Origin: Bacillus cereus ATCC 14579
GTDB taxonomy: Bacteria; Bacillota; Bacilli; Bacillales; Bacillaceae_G
Length of the DNA stretch: 64,000 nt
Assembly: GCF_000007825.1 (NCBI RefSeq)
Contig: NC_004722.1
Coordinates: 1,528,501 to 1,592,500, forward strand
Direction: 5' to 3'
The notes below the pieces were generated by a model, which saw only the letters and a program-made list of their open reading frames with translations, did no database searches and had not been told where the DNA came from. A program made the translations under genes and the position numbers. This document shows, piece by piece, positions 1 through 8,376 of the stretch; within the stretch, counting starts at the first letter, position 1; the number at the start of each line of letters is the position of its first letter.

Positions 1-639
1 AAAGATTTATTAATTGAAATTGCAACAAGAGATGTAAAATCTGTATTTGCATATTTTAAAACAACAAGAGACGGACTATCAATGAAAGAGGCGCAAAAAC
101 GTATTCAAGTATATGGCCGAAATGAACTAACTTCAAAAAGAGCACTTCTCGCAGAAGTAATGATGAAGCTTGGTGGCATGATTCCAGGTTTTTCAAAACA
201 ACGTGTGTGTGATGAATTACAACGTGAAACGATTACTGTATCTAGAGTAGAATGTTCTAGTAGTACAGGGTTAAATAGTGAACTGAAAATGATGGAGATA
301 CCAGTGCAAGAACTTGTACCTGGAGATATGATTTTTCTTTCGGCTGGAGATGCTGTGCCAGCTGATGTACGTATTATTTATGCAGATGATTTATTAGTGA
401 ATGAGTCTGTGTTAACGGGAAACGAAGCGAATATAGAGAAGTTTGAGAGCTGCTATCACCTTGAACGTAAACGATTTATTCCATTAAAACGGATGAAAGA
501 TTATAATCCACTTGAGCTTGAAAATGTATGTTTTAAAGGTTCGCATATCGTTAGTGGAAATGCAAAAGCTATCGTTGTTTCTACTGGAAAAAATACGTAT
601 TCAGGCATATTGCATACTTGTTGTAGTAGAACGTCTTAA
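1..639 (+). pseudogene. Truncated P-type cation ATPase (MgtA-like) fragment, 5' end outside window
   Basis: The frame is open from base 1 and ends in a stop at 637-639, so the gene starts upstream. The N-terminal part (VKSVFAYF, then GRNEL) looks like a P-type ATPase cation-transporter N domain. Later parts match the actuator domain: VPGDMIFLSAGDAVPADVR, then LVNESVLTGNEA. The actuator TGES loop reads TGNE, so the key glutamate is displaced. Only about 40 residues with no clear hydrophobic pair separate GRNEL from the actuator domain, so the usual M1-M2 helices seem lost. The protein stops before the DKTGT phosphorylation site, against about 900 residues for the family. An active transporter is very unlikely; this is a decayed gene or an isolated A-domain remnant. 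Magnesium as the ancestral substrate is inferred only from family resemblance. Confidence 0.8.
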
Positions 640-721
640 TGTGTTAATGGTGCTAAATATACAAAAACAATGTATAATAGACAAAGTTGAGCAAAAACGT
701 AGAATGGTAATCTATTTATAT

Positions 722-752
722 AACCTTACGTGATAACGTGAGGTTATTATTT
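722..752 (+). terminator. Rho-independent terminator after ATPase fragment
   Basis: Arms AACCTTACGT (722-731) and ACGTGAGGTT (736-745) pair around a GATA loop with one G-U pair, followed by a T-rich tract to 756. It lies just ahead of the exonuclease gene and shields it from read-through. Confidence 0.75.
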
Positions 753-771
753 TTTTAATAGGAGAGGAATT

Positions 772-1638
772 ATGAAAAAAGTACTATTAGTTGATGGTAT
801 GGCACTATTATTTCGTGCTTTTTACGCAACAAGTGTCTACGGACAATTTATGAAACGACAAGATGGAACCCCTACGAACGGGATTCATGGTTATATGAAA
901 CACTTGTTAACAGCTACGCAAGCGATCGAACCAACACATATCGTTACATGCTGGGATATGGGAAGTACGACATTTAGAACAGAATCGTTCTCGAATTATA
1001 AAGCAAATCGTGCAGCGCCACCAGAAGAATTAATTCCTCAATTTGATTTAGTGCAAGAAATGACTGCGAAATTATCCATTCCAGTTATCGGTATGAAAGG
1101 CTACGAAGCGGACGATTGTATCGGTACGCTTGCAAAACAATACTGCAATGAAGCTGAAGTTTATATTTTAACTGGTGATACAGATTTACTTCAACTTGTT
1201 GATAAGAACGTTACAGTTATGCTTCTGCGTAAAGGAATTGGAAATTACGAATATTACACACCGGAGAGAATCATGGAAGAAAAAGGTGTAGAGCCGTGGC
1301 AAATCGTCCATGCAAAAGCTTTCATGGGAGATACAAGTGATAATTATCCAGGTGTAAAAGGTATCGGTGAAAAAACAGCGTATAAGCTTATTCAAGAGCA
1401 CGGAACAGTATCCGCTGTACTAGAAAATGTAGAATCATTAACAAAAGCGCAGCGTACGAAGATTGAAAGTGATTTAGAGAACTTAAATATTTCGTTGCAA
1501 TTAGCACAAATTCACTGTGAAGTTCCAATTTCATGTTTACTAGAAGAGGGATTACACACAATGGATGAAGAAAAACTTAGATTTGTTTGTGAAGAAATGA
1601 ATTGGGGAAGACCTGAAATATTAATAAATATGCTATAA
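772..1638 (+). CDS. ypcP: 5'-3' exonuclease, YpcP family
   Basis: A 288-residue protein equivalent to the 5'-nuclease domain of DNA polymerase I without the polymerase. It is expected to remove RNA primers or flaps. The metal-binding acids are visible: VDGMALLFRAF near residue 8, YEADDCIGTLA near 110 and TGDTDLLQL near 135. A helix-hairpin-helix stretch, GVKGIGEKTAYKL, follows near residue 200. The start ATG has a good site (GGAGAGG, 761-767). The gene stands alone between two hairpins. In B. subtilis ypcP lies near ypdQ and ypeP/ypeQ-type genes (recalled); here such genes occur only after 29950, on the far side of the polysaccharide and DUF11 block, which suggests insertion between them. Confidence 0.9.
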   Translation: MKKVLLVDGMALLFRAFYATSVYGQFMKRQDGTPTNGIHGYMKHLLTATQAIEPTHIVTCWDMGSTTFRTESFSNYKANRAAPPEELIPQFDLVQEMTAKLSIPVIGMKGYEADDCIGTLAKQYCNEAEVYILTGDTDLLQLVDKNVTVMLLRKGIGNYEYYTPERIMEEKGVEPWQIVHAKAFMGDTSDNYPGVKGIGEKTAYKLIQEHGTVSAVLENVESLTKAQRTKIESDLENLNISLQLAQIHCEVPISCLLEEGLHTMDEEKLRFVCEEMNWGRPEILINML

Positions 1639-1993
1639 ATAGTTTGGAAAGAGGGATGTTGCATAAGTCGAACTTTGACTTGGTGACACCTTCTTTTTGT
1701 TTTTGTAAACAGTATGATAGTAAATAAAATTATGTCGAACTCAATTTTAAATATATAAATGTTTCGACAAGATATAATGATAAAAGTTGATGAAAATAGT
1801 AATTTTTATAATGAAGTGAATTAATTTCAACATAGTTTTAGAGAGTCTTTTTTTCGTGTTCACAAAGTTGTCAGAAAATAAACGGAATTTTCATATGAAG
1901 TTCAAATAGAATTCACAACAATCAATTATTATAAGGACACACAGATAATTCTTTATCTTTTATATAAATCATCCCCCAAGGAGGACAATGAAA
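1639..1993. other. Intergenic region, 355 bp, AT-rich
   Basis: No convincing gene is seen. A weak stem at 1655-1695 (AAGTC pairing with GACTT, plus imperfect flanks) leads into TTCTTTTTGTTTTTG and may terminate the exonuclease gene. A TATAAT at 1773-1778 is a possible -10 but has no good -35. The AAGGAGG at 1978-1984 belongs to the small gene that follows. Confidence 0.4.
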
Positions 1994-2134
1994 ATGAGAA
2001 AAAAAGTGAGAAAATCTTTTAAACAATTATTAATTGAAAATAAACAATCACTATTAAATAATAAAGAAAATATGAAAGAAATTGAAGAGAGAATTGAGAA
2101 ACGACATGTAGCATATAGTGGTGCTAGTAATTAA
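1994..2134 (+). CDS. FbpB-like small basic protein, 46 residues
   Basis: The product begins MRKKVRKSFKQLL, continues through a Lys/Glu-rich helix and contains EERIEKRH. It matches the FbpB family of small basic proteins; in B. subtilis FbpB is Fur-regulated and helps the FsrA small RNA repress iron-rich targets. AAGGAGG at 1978-1984 is nine bases from the ATG at 1994 and only three from the upstream in-frame ATG at 1988, so 1994 is chosen. A strong terminator follows eight bases after the stop, so it is a single-gene transcript. No convincing Fur box was found directly upstream. The role in iron sparing is inferred from the family. Confidence 0.75.
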   Translation: MRKKVRKSFKQLLIENKQSLLNNKENMKEIEERIEKRHVAYSGASN

Positions 2135-2141
2135 ATAAAAT

Positions 2142-2176
2142 AAAAAAGATAGCCTATGCAGGCTATCTTTTTTATT
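2142..2176 (+). terminator. Terminator of the FbpB-like gene
   Basis: A perfect 14-bp stem (2142-2155 with 2160-2173, loop ATGC) whose 3' arm ends in a run of T. Confidence 0.9.
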
Positions 2177-2185
2177 TTATATTGA

Positions 2186-2245
2186 AAAAACGCTATGCAT
2201 CTCTTTAATTTATGTAAATTTGCAAGATATTTTTATAGCGTTTTT
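2186..2245. repeat. Long-loop inverted repeat
   Basis: Arms AAAAACGCTAT (2186-2196) and ATAGCGTTTTT (2235-2245) pair perfectly over a 38-nt loop. It could be a second terminator, the end of a small RNA, or a leader element; it lies upstream of the exopolysaccharide promoter. Confidence 0.6.
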
Positions 2246-2274
2246 CTATCAATATTACTCATTTTTCGAGGTTG

Positions 2275-2294
2275 AAATTGGTATATACCAATTT
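2275..2294. promoter_or_regulatory. 20-nt perfect palindrome, likely operator
   Basis: AAATTGGTATATACCAATTT is self-complementary over all 20 bases. The TGGTATATACCA core resembles sites bound by GntR/HutC-family repressors. It ends 34 bases upstream of the -35 of the probable polysaccharide operon promoter, so it could serve either repression or activation. The cognate regulator is not in the window. Confidence 0.6.
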
Positions 2295-2328
2295 TTGAGA
2301 TTCGCTATTCATAATATTACAAAAAATG

Positions 2329-2357
2329 TTACAATACACTCAAATTTATACTATAAA
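2329..2357 (+). promoter_or_regulatory. Probable SigA promoter of the exopolysaccharide operon
   Basis: TTACAA (2329-2334), a 17-bp spacer and TATAAA (2352-2357). It is placed to drive the leader ORF at 2403 and the operon from 2464. Confidence 0.6.
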
Positions 2358-2402
2358 ATCATTTTAATATGAAAAATTGGAATGAAAAGAAAGGAGAGGA
2401 AT

Positions 2403-2429
2403 ATGAATAAAGATGTCGCTTTGAAATGA
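2403..2429 (+). CDS. Candidate 8-residue leader peptide
   Basis: A strong ribosome binding site (AAAGGAGAGG, from about 2390) precedes ATG at 2403, yet the frame encodes only MNKDVALK before TGA at 2427-2429. The stop lies inside a 22-nt inverted repeat (2422-2443). A ribosome ending here would cover that hairpin, which sits just upstream of the acyltransferase start at 2464. This arrangement suits translational coupling or leader-peptide control. It is inferred from sequence only; an alternative is a remnant of an older start. Confidence 0.4.
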   Translation: MNKDVALK

Positions 2430-2443
2430 TTATTATCATTTCA
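2422..2443. promoter_or_regulatory. Hairpin or Fur-box-like inverted repeat in the leader
   Basis: Arms TGAAATGAT and ATCATTTCA flank TATT. The AT-rich ATGATTATTATCAT core partly resembles a Fur box (about 11 of 15 positions of the 7-1-7 form), but the position, downstream of the promoter and over the leader-ORF stop, also suits an RNA hairpin. Confidence 0.45.
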
Positions 2444-2463
2444 TTAGGAGTTGATGTAAAAAG

Positions 2464-3657
2464 ATGAAGAGATACGAGGAATTGGATTCTATAAGAGGGA
2501 TTTCTTCATTAATAGTAATGATCGGTCATCATTTAATGATTTTTTCAGCATTTCAAAATTACAGTTATGAAGATAATAAACCATTTGTTGTGTATCTATT
2601 AAAAGAAACGCCTGCTCGTCTAATTTTTAGTAGTGGTAATGAATCTGTTATTATCTTTTTTGTTTTGAGCGGATTTGTTTTGTATGAATCTATTCAAAAA
2701 ACCTATAGTAGTTATGGATCATACCTTTTAAAACGTATATGCAGAATATACATTCCCTATATTGTAGCACTAATTATAGCTATTATATGCCAGACTACAA
2801 TTAGTGGATATGGTATTTCTTATTTAAGTGAATGGTTTAATCGCTCGTGGACGATTGAAAGTTCTTCAAGTTTAATAGCGCAACATATTTTATTGGTTGG
2901 GAAATATAATACAGATGCATATAACGGTGTGATTTGGTCACTTGTCCATGAAATGCGAATATCAATAATTTTTCCGCTAATTTTGATGATTTGCTTACGA
3001 AAAACGTTGAGGTGTTCATTACTATTATTGTTTAGTTTTAGTATATGTTCTGTCGTAATATTATTTTTGTTTCGCTCGGGCTTAACATTAACAAGCTATG
3101 CATTAACGTTGCATTATACGGTGCTGTTTTTACTAGGGGCACTAATTGCGAAGTATAAAAATAAATTAATAGTTTTTTATAGTAATTGTACTAAAAACAC
3201 GAAAATTGCATGGTTTTTATTTGCGATTTTACTTTTTATGTACGAAGGACTTATTGGAGAAATGAAAGTGCTCAATAATTTCATATTTCGAGACTACGTA
3301 GTGGCGATAAGTGCAAGTCTATTTGTCATATTAAGCTTGTCAATATCAACTTTGTCGTCCTTGCTACGCAATAAATACTTGTTATATTTGGGGAAGATTT
3401 CTTACAGTCTTTATTTATACCATATTATATCGTTGTTTTCCCTTATATACATGCTCCATGAAATATTACCGTTGCCTATTATTTTAATTTTTTCACTTGT
3501 TTTTTCGTTTATACTTGCAATACTTTCGTATATATATGTAGAAAAATTTGCATTCAGAGTCGGAAAGTATGTAACAAAACAAGTGGATAGAAAGAAGAGA
3601 GGGGTATCTGTAAAGAGTGACTTGCAGGATGTTATTCAGAAAAGGGCGGTGAAATAA
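2464..3657 (+). CDS. Membrane acyltransferase (acyltransferase 3 family), polysaccharide modification
   Basis: A 397-residue protein with about ten hydrophobic segments. The N terminus reads YEELDSIRGISSLIVMIGHH, the OafA/WecH pattern in which a membrane His is needed for acyl transfer, and FFVLSGFVLY follows near residue 65. Such enzymes add O-acetyl or similar groups to surface sugars using acyl donors from the cytoplasm. It is the first gene of the operon and ends directly against the Wzz-like gene. The ribosome site AGGAG (2446-2450) is 13 bases from the ATG, which is long; the upstream ATG at 2454 is followed at once by a stop. The exact sugar acceptor cannot be told. Confidence 0.85.
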   Translation: MKRYEELDSIRGISSLIVMIGHHLMIFSAFQNYSYEDNKPFVVYLLKETPARLIFSSGNESVIIFFVLSGFVLYESIQKTYSSYGSYLLKRICRIYIPYIVALIIAIICQTTISGYGISYLSEWFNRSWTIESSSSLIAQHILLVGKYNTDAYNGVIWSLVHEMRISIIFPLILMICLRKTLRCSLLLLFSFSICSVVILFLFRSGLTLTSYALTLHYTVLFLLGALIAKYKNKLIVFYSNCTKNTKIAWFLFAILLFMYEGLIGEMKVLNNFIFRDYVVAISASLFVILSLSISTLSSLLRNKYLLYLGKISYSLYLYHIISLFSLIYMLHEILPLPIILIFSLVFSFILAILSYIYVEKFAFRVGKYVTKQVDRKKRGVSVKSDLQDVIQKRAVK

Positions 3658-4401
3658 TTGAAGCAAGAAATGAGTATAAAAGATTTTCAACAATTATTGA
3701 AAAGAAGATTCGTAACGATTATTTTAACGATGTGTTGTTTAACCGCTTCTTTAGTTCTTATCTCTATGTATGTTTTAAAGCCATCATATCAATATTCAAC
3801 GCAAATTCTTGTTGGGAATTTAGATGAGTTTAATAAGGAAAATTCAACAAATAAAACACAAGAAAATAAGCAACTAGTAACATCGTATGTTGATATTTTA
3901 AAAAGCCCATTAATTATATCAACAGTCAAAAAAACTTTGAAATTAGAGCAATCAAGTTATGAATTAGCACAAAAAATCTCGGTTGTGAATACGGACAACT
4001 CACAAATTGTAACTGTTACAGTAAAAGATTCCAATCCGAAAATCGTGAAAGACATTGTAAAGACATTGGCAGAGCAATCACAAAAAAGCTTTCAACAGTA
4101 CACAAATGTACAAGGGGTGAAAGTATTAACTGATCCTGAGTTACAGGAACAGGCTGAAAAATTGTTTCCGAAATTTCAACTGATCATTCCTATTTCTTTA
4201 ATTGTTAGTTTTTTTGTTGGGATAGGTTTAGCTGTATTTCAAGATTATTTTGATGAACGTATATACACGGAACAAGATTTAGAGAAAATAACAACAGTCT
4301 CTGTTATTGGTCACATAAATATGGAACCAAATAGAAAAAAGAAACCTACAGAGGTTGATAAAAAATCATCTATATATCGAGGTGAACATGTCGATGTTTA
4401 G
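3658..4401 (+). CDS. Wzz/YveK-type chain-length regulator (polysaccharide co-polymerase)
   Basis: A 247-residue protein with two membrane segments, near residues 18-38 (VTIILTMCCLTASLVLISMY) and 168-190 (IIPISLIVSFFVGIGLAVF), enclosing an extracellular domain of about 130 residues. This is the Wzz/CapA-like layout that sets polysaccharide chain length and activates a CpsD-type kinase through its cytoplasmic tail. The start is TTG at 3658, directly after the previous stop, with GGGCGGTG upstream; an in-frame ATG at 3670 is the alternative. It overlaps the next gene by eight bases, which suggests translational coupling and fits a kinase partner. Confidence 0.85.
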   Translation: MKQEMSIKDFQQLLKRRFVTIILTMCCLTASLVLISMYVLKPSYQYSTQILVGNLDEFNKENSTNKTQENKQLVTSYVDILKSPLIISTVKKTLKLEQSSYELAQKISVVNTDNSQIVTVTVKDSNPKIVKDIVKTLAEQSQKSFQQYTNVQGVKVLTDPELQEQAEKLFPKFQLIIPISLIVSFFVGIGLAVFQDYFDERIYTEQDLEKITTVSVIGHINMEPNRKKKPTEVDKKSSIYRGEHVDV

Positions 4402-5008
4402 GACAAAGAAGCAGCTTCCATTCAATTTGCATGATGATCTGATGAAAGAGCAGTTTTATACGGTGTATCACGAGCTGAAAAAATCCGGAAAACAACTGTT
4501 CACAGTTAGTTCAACGAAGGACAGAGGTGTTGTTGCCTCGCTTATAGTAAATATGGGTCTAGTGTTTGCGGAAATGAAAAAAAAGGTGTTACTTATTGAT
4601 GTGAATTTTTCTGACCCTAAACTACATGTATTATTACAAAGTGATCACATGATAACAGTAAACGATATAATAAGCTCTTCCTCCTGCAATTATGAATCTT
4701 TTTCTAGTAATTTGTCTAATTACTTATATTGTATTCCTGCAAAAAAAACAGTACATACAGGGACGCCTTTAGTTGCTATGGATGAATTTGATAATGCGAT
4801 TGCTAAGTGGAAAGAAGATTTTGATTACATTTTCGTTTATTCTTCTGAAGTATTTGAACTTCCTGCTACGCACATTATTGCAGGGAAATGCGATGGAGTG
4901 GTTTTAGCAGTTAAAAAGCAAAAAGATTCATTACGTACAGTGCAAAAAGTAATAGCGGATATAAATAGGAAAGAATGTGAATTAATAGGTATAATTTTAT
5001 ATTCTTGA
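4394..5008 (+). CDS. CpsD/YwqD-like protein with degenerate P-loop (probably kinase-dead)
   Basis: The fold and position match bacterial tyrosine kinases of the CpsD/CapB class. The Walker A' strand is recognisable as KKVLLIDVNFSDPKLH, but the P-loop, normally ending GKS/T, reads FTVSSTKDRGVVAS and has no GK. The C terminus (ELIGIILYS) lacks the tyrosine cluster that CpsD proteins autophosphorylate. ATP-dependent kinase activity is therefore doubtful; a structural or regulatory partner of the Wzz-like protein is more likely. GAGGTG at 4379-4384 is nine bases from the ATG at 4394, preferred over the in-frame ATGs at 4355 and 4388. Product about 204 residues. Confidence 0.75.
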   Translation: MFRTKKQLPFNLHDDLMKEQFYTVYHELKKSGKQLFTVSSTKDRGVVASLIVNMGLVFAEMKKKVLLIDVNFSDPKLHVLLQSDHMITVNDIISSSSCNYESFSSNLSNYLYCIPAKKTVHTGTPLVAMDEFDNAIAKWKEDFDYIFVYSSEVFELPATHIIAGKCDGVVLAVKKQKDSLRTVQKVIADINRKECELIGIILYS

Positions 5009-5026
5009 ATGTGGGGGTAACGATCC

Positions 5027-5665
5027 ATGATTCGTGAAACAAATCAAGCCAAGTTGTATACGATTCCGGCTCAAGAAAAGCCTAGCATATTGAATCGAAG
5101 TGTAAAACGCTTGTTTGATATTATATTTTCAATCATATTGTTACTATTAACAATACCAATTATGTTGTTCTTTTGTATTATGATTACCTTAGAAACATCA
5201 GGGGCTCCAATATACTTTCAAGAACGTTTAGGTATAAACGGGAAGAAGTTTAATGTATTTAAATTAAGGTCGATGGTAAAGGATGCTGAAATGAACGGAC
5301 CACAATGGGCAAAAGAACATGATCAAAGAATTACAAAAGTTGGATTGTTTATAAGAAAAACGAGAATTGATGAATTACCACAGCTCTTAAACATTTTAAG
5401 AGGAGATATGTCTTTTGTAGGCCCTAGACCAGAGAGAGAGTTTTTTTATAATGAGTTTGATGCGTATATTCCAGAATTTAAGGAACGTTTAATAGTAAAA
5501 CCAGGATTAACAGGATGGGCACAAATAAATGGAGGGTATAATCTTGATCCAAAGGAAAAGTTGAGGCTGGACATGGAGTATATTGAAATGAAAACATTTC
5601 GGATGGACATCCGTATTTTATGTAAAACCGTTTTAATTGTATTGAACGGTAATGGTGCAAGATAA
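5027..5665 (+). CDS. Undecaprenyl-phosphate sugar-1-phosphate transferase (priming enzyme)
   Basis: A 212-residue monotopic phosphoglycosyltransferase of the PglC/EpsL type. One hydrophobic segment (DIIFSIILLLLTIPIMLFF) is followed by the catalytic core: FKLRSMVKDAE, TRIDELPQLLNILRGDMS, FVGPRPE and KPGLTGWAQING. It loads the first sugar phosphate onto the lipid carrier at the inner membrane face and so commits the pathway. It lacks the extra four-helix N-terminal domain of WbaP/WcaJ proteins. Which sugar it uses cannot be read from sequence. It lies 18 bases after the CpsD-like gene in the same operon. Confidence 0.9.
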   Translation: MIRETNQAKLYTIPAQEKPSILNRSVKRLFDIIFSIILLLLTIPIMLFFCIMITLETSGAPIYFQERLGINGKKFNVFKLRSMVKDAEMNGPQWAKEHDQRITKVGLFIRKTRIDELPQLLNILRGDMSFVGPRPEREFFYNEFDAYIPEFKERLIVKPGLTGWAQINGGYNLDPKEKLRLDMEYIEMKTFRMDIRILCKTVLIVLNGNGAR

Positions 5666-5721
5666 ATATATATGTAAACAAACAACATATGTAAGTAGGT
5701 TACTTGCAAAGGAGAACTTGT

Positions 5722-7158
5722 ATGGGTAGATCTATTCTAAGCAATATTATCCATCTATTTTATAGTACGATTTTAGCTAACCTTCTTCAGGCCGTCAGTT
5801 TAATTGTTTTAGCAAACTTTTTTAACGCACAACATTATGGGATGTTTAGTGTTGCCATAGCAGTGACGTTTGTTATGTTATTTTTTACAGACTTAGGACT
5901 TAGTAATACGTTTCTTCGAGAAGGGGCAAAGGATGGAGCAGATTTAGAGAAGATTTTATCATCGTATATAAAAATAAGGATGATTCTACTTATTCTTATT
6001 TCTATAATCGGTTATATTGCTATTCATTATATGTATGCGGATAAAAATTTAATTTATATGATGATAAACGTAATGTTTTTCATGTTAATAGGATTAACTT
6101 GGCAAAACATAGGGATTGCCTATTTTCAACTGACGGAACGTATGAAGTATATAGCGCTCATAAAAGTTGTATCAGCATCAGTTGTCATTATAATTACATG
6201 TTTTTGTATTTTCGGAGAGTTACCGGTGTATGTAACAGCTCGCTTATATGCTTTTGGGTATATGATTGGTGGTTTATTCAGTATATATATCATGAGAAGA
6301 AAGACGAAAATGAATATGAAAGTCGTAATTCATAAAGCGTTATTTTGGCAATTAACTCCCTTTATTATTAGCGGTTTTTTAATAATGAGTACGCCACAAT
6401 TAGCGCCTATCTTGCTTAACTATACATTGCCATTAAGTATGGTAGGTGTTTTTGCAGTGGCGTACCGGATGCCGGCAGCTTTATATCAAGTACCAGGGGT
6501 AATTGCAGGTGCATTTTTTCCGGTGCTCTTTAAGCATTATAACCAGAATAATATAGAAGAGCATACGAAATTAAATTTACTTCAAATTAAATCAATGGCG
6601 ATTGTAGGAATATGTATGACGATCGGTTTATATCATTTAGCACCATACTTTATTTCTATATTTTTTCATGAAGAATGGAGGAATGCAGTAGAACCACTCC
6701 AAATATTATCATTTCTTATTGTGCTACAAAGTTTAAATATTGCCATTGCTGACGGTTTAACGACGAGTGGTTGTCAAAATAAGAGGACTGTTGTGCAGTG
6801 TGTAGCATTGGTGATAGGTGGGGTTATGCTTTATAGCTTTAGTAGTCTTGGTGGAGTGATAGGAGCGGCATACGCTATGGTTTTATTTGAAATAGTCGCT
6901 TTAGTGGGATATATAGCGGTAAGTGTAGTGAAGAAAAAAATTGTATTCCAAATTGTAATACCGTATACAATTTATTTTGGTGTAACCTTTATTGGAGTGC
7001 AATATATATTGCATACATATCATTTAATTGCGCTTGTTCTTAATATACTAATTGTAGTAGCTGCCATATTCCTATATGATTATGAGCTAAAAAAACTTCT
7101 TCTTTCTTTTATAAGAAAAATACGCAAAAAGGATTATATTACGAAACAGGGGATATAG
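5722..7158 (+). CDS. Polysaccharide repeat-unit flippase (Wzx-like, MOP superfamily)
   Basis: About 478 residues with some 12-14 hydrophobic segments and scattered charged loops, typical of MATE/MOP-type polysaccharide exporters. It should move the lipid-linked repeat unit across the membrane. AAGGAG ending at 5714 sits seven bases before ATG 5722, so that start is preferred to the TTG at 5704, which precedes the ribosome site. The neighbours (priming enzyme upstream, Wzy downstream after three bases) support the flippase role. Confidence 0.88.
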   Translation: MGRSILSNIIHLFYSTILANLLQAVSLIVLANFFNAQHYGMFSVAIAVTFVMLFFTDLGLSNTFLREGAKDGADLEKILSSYIKIRMILLILISIIGYIAIHYMYADKNLIYMMINVMFFMLIGLTWQNIGIAYFQLTERMKYIALIKVVSASVVIIITCFCIFGELPVYVTARLYAFGYMIGGLFSIYIMRRKTKMNMKVVIHKALFWQLTPFIISGFLIMSTPQLAPILLNYTLPLSMVGVFAVAYRMPAALYQVPGVIAGAFFPVLFKHYNQNNIEEHTKLNLLQIKSMAIVGICMTIGLYHLAPYFISIFFHEEWRNAVEPLQILSFLIVLQSLNIAIADGLTTSGCQNKRTVVQCVALVIGGVMLYSFSSLGGVIGAAYAMVLFEIVALVGYIAVSVVKKKIVFQIVIPYTIYFGVTFIGVQYILHTYHLIALVLNILIVVAAIFLYDYELKKLLLSFIRKIRKKDYITKQGI

Positions 7159-7161
7159 CCT

Positions 7162-8376
7162 ATGGAAAATAATATGAAAGTATCAATGGGATGGATTATT
7201 CTTCTAATATTATTTGTCATGTTAAGTAAATACAATTTATATATTGGATTTTCATTGAAGATATATATGATTTTTTTAGTCATATATTTTTGTTTAACAA
7301 TTAAAGACTTTCATATTCAAAAGTTATATTTTCATGAAGTTATATTTTTACTGTTTTATTTCATTTATTGTTTAAGCGGAATTCTTTCTATGTATTTAAA
7401 TGCTAGTATTCGTATGATTTTTGGCGTGCTACTCGTTTTAGGATGCTATTTTATAATGAGAAATTTATTGGGGAATACTGAAATAGTGGTACTTGAATCA
7501 TCTATTGCTTATGTAGGAATAGTATTTAATGTTGTAAGTCTACTACTCTATATAATCGGTTTACAATACTTTAGTTTATACGGTGGAGAAGAGAGAGAAA
7601 TTTTTGCTGGTTTATTAGTGGATAGAGGATATCCACGGTTAATTGGATTGCTAGATGATCCTAACATTTTTATTTTCTATAATACAATATTTTTTATGTA
7701 CTATATGACGAATTTGCAAAATATCACTAACATCTTAAGGTTAATTTTATGTGTTACAACGAGTCTATTAACCTTTTCAAGAGGGGGAATATTAGCGCTT
7801 GTGCTTGTCATTTTTGTATATATATGTATGTCTAGTTTCGCTAAAAAAATAAAAATAATTATGAGTTTAGTATTGTTTAGTGTAGTTATTTTTAGTTTAT
7901 CGAATAGTGTAATGGGGGGCCAATTAGATGACATATTAAATAAACGAATTTCTGATTTTTCCCATGATAATGGAAGTGGTAGATTTACATTATGGGAAGC
8001 TGCTTTTAAATATTATTTATCCAATCCATATATCGGAATTGGTGCGTTTAACTTCTCGAATTATTATGAGTATCAATTTAATGAAAAATTATATGTACAC
8101 AATACATTTTTAGAAATTTTGTCTGAGTCGGGTACAATTGGTTTTCTTCTATATAGTGCGTTTTTATTCATATTAATGTTTAAGTTAGCGCAGCATACTT
8201 TGTTTCGTGAAAAACCATACCTTCTATTGACTATGATTGCATTTTTATTTCAGATGATGTCATTGTCACTCATTATTAACGAAGCGTTCTTTTTATTTTT
8301 AGCAGTTGTTGTGAAGTATATTTCAATATATGAAGGAAGGGGAAAGATAGATGGTAAAATGTCTATCAGCACATAA
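7162..8376 (+). CDS. O-antigen-ligase-family polymerase (Wzy-like)
   Basis: A 404-residue integral membrane protein with about ten to twelve hydrophobic segments and one large extracellular loop. The loop has the family pattern GSGRFTLWEAAFKYYLSNP, GIGAFNFSNY and VHNTFLEILSESGTIGF. Such proteins join flipped repeat units on the outer membrane face. It starts three bases after the flippase and overlaps the glycosyltransferase start by 26 bases, so the three genes are probably translated together. Confidence 0.85.
   Translation: MENNMKVSMGWIILLILFVMLSKYNLYIGFSLKIYMIFLVIYFCLTIKDFHIQKLYFHEVIFLLFYFIYCLSGILSMYLNASIRMIFGVLLVLGCYFIMRNLLGNTEIVVLESSIAYVGIVFNVVSLLLYIIGLQYFSLYGGEEREIFAGLLVDRGYPRLIGLLDDPNIFIFYNTIFFMYYMTNLQNITNILRLILCVTTSLLTFSRGGILALVLVIFVYICMSSFAKKIKIIMSLVLFSVVIFSLSNSVMGGQLDDILNKRISDFSHDNGSGRFTLWEAAFKYYLSNPYIGIGAFNFSNYYEYQFNEKLYVHNTFLEILSESGTIGFLLYSAFLFILMFKLAQHTLFREKPYLLLTMIAFLFQMMSLSLIINEAFFLFLAVVVKYISIYEGRGKIDGKMSIST

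Noticed and set aside
1655..1700. Possible insertion sequence end near the exonuclease gene
   Set aside because: No matching second end, target duplication or transposase fragment was found; the sequence is better read as a weak terminator.
4388..4390. ATG 4388 as start of the CpsD-like gene
   Set aside because: It is only three bases from the GAGGTG site; ATG 4394 at nine bases is better placed.
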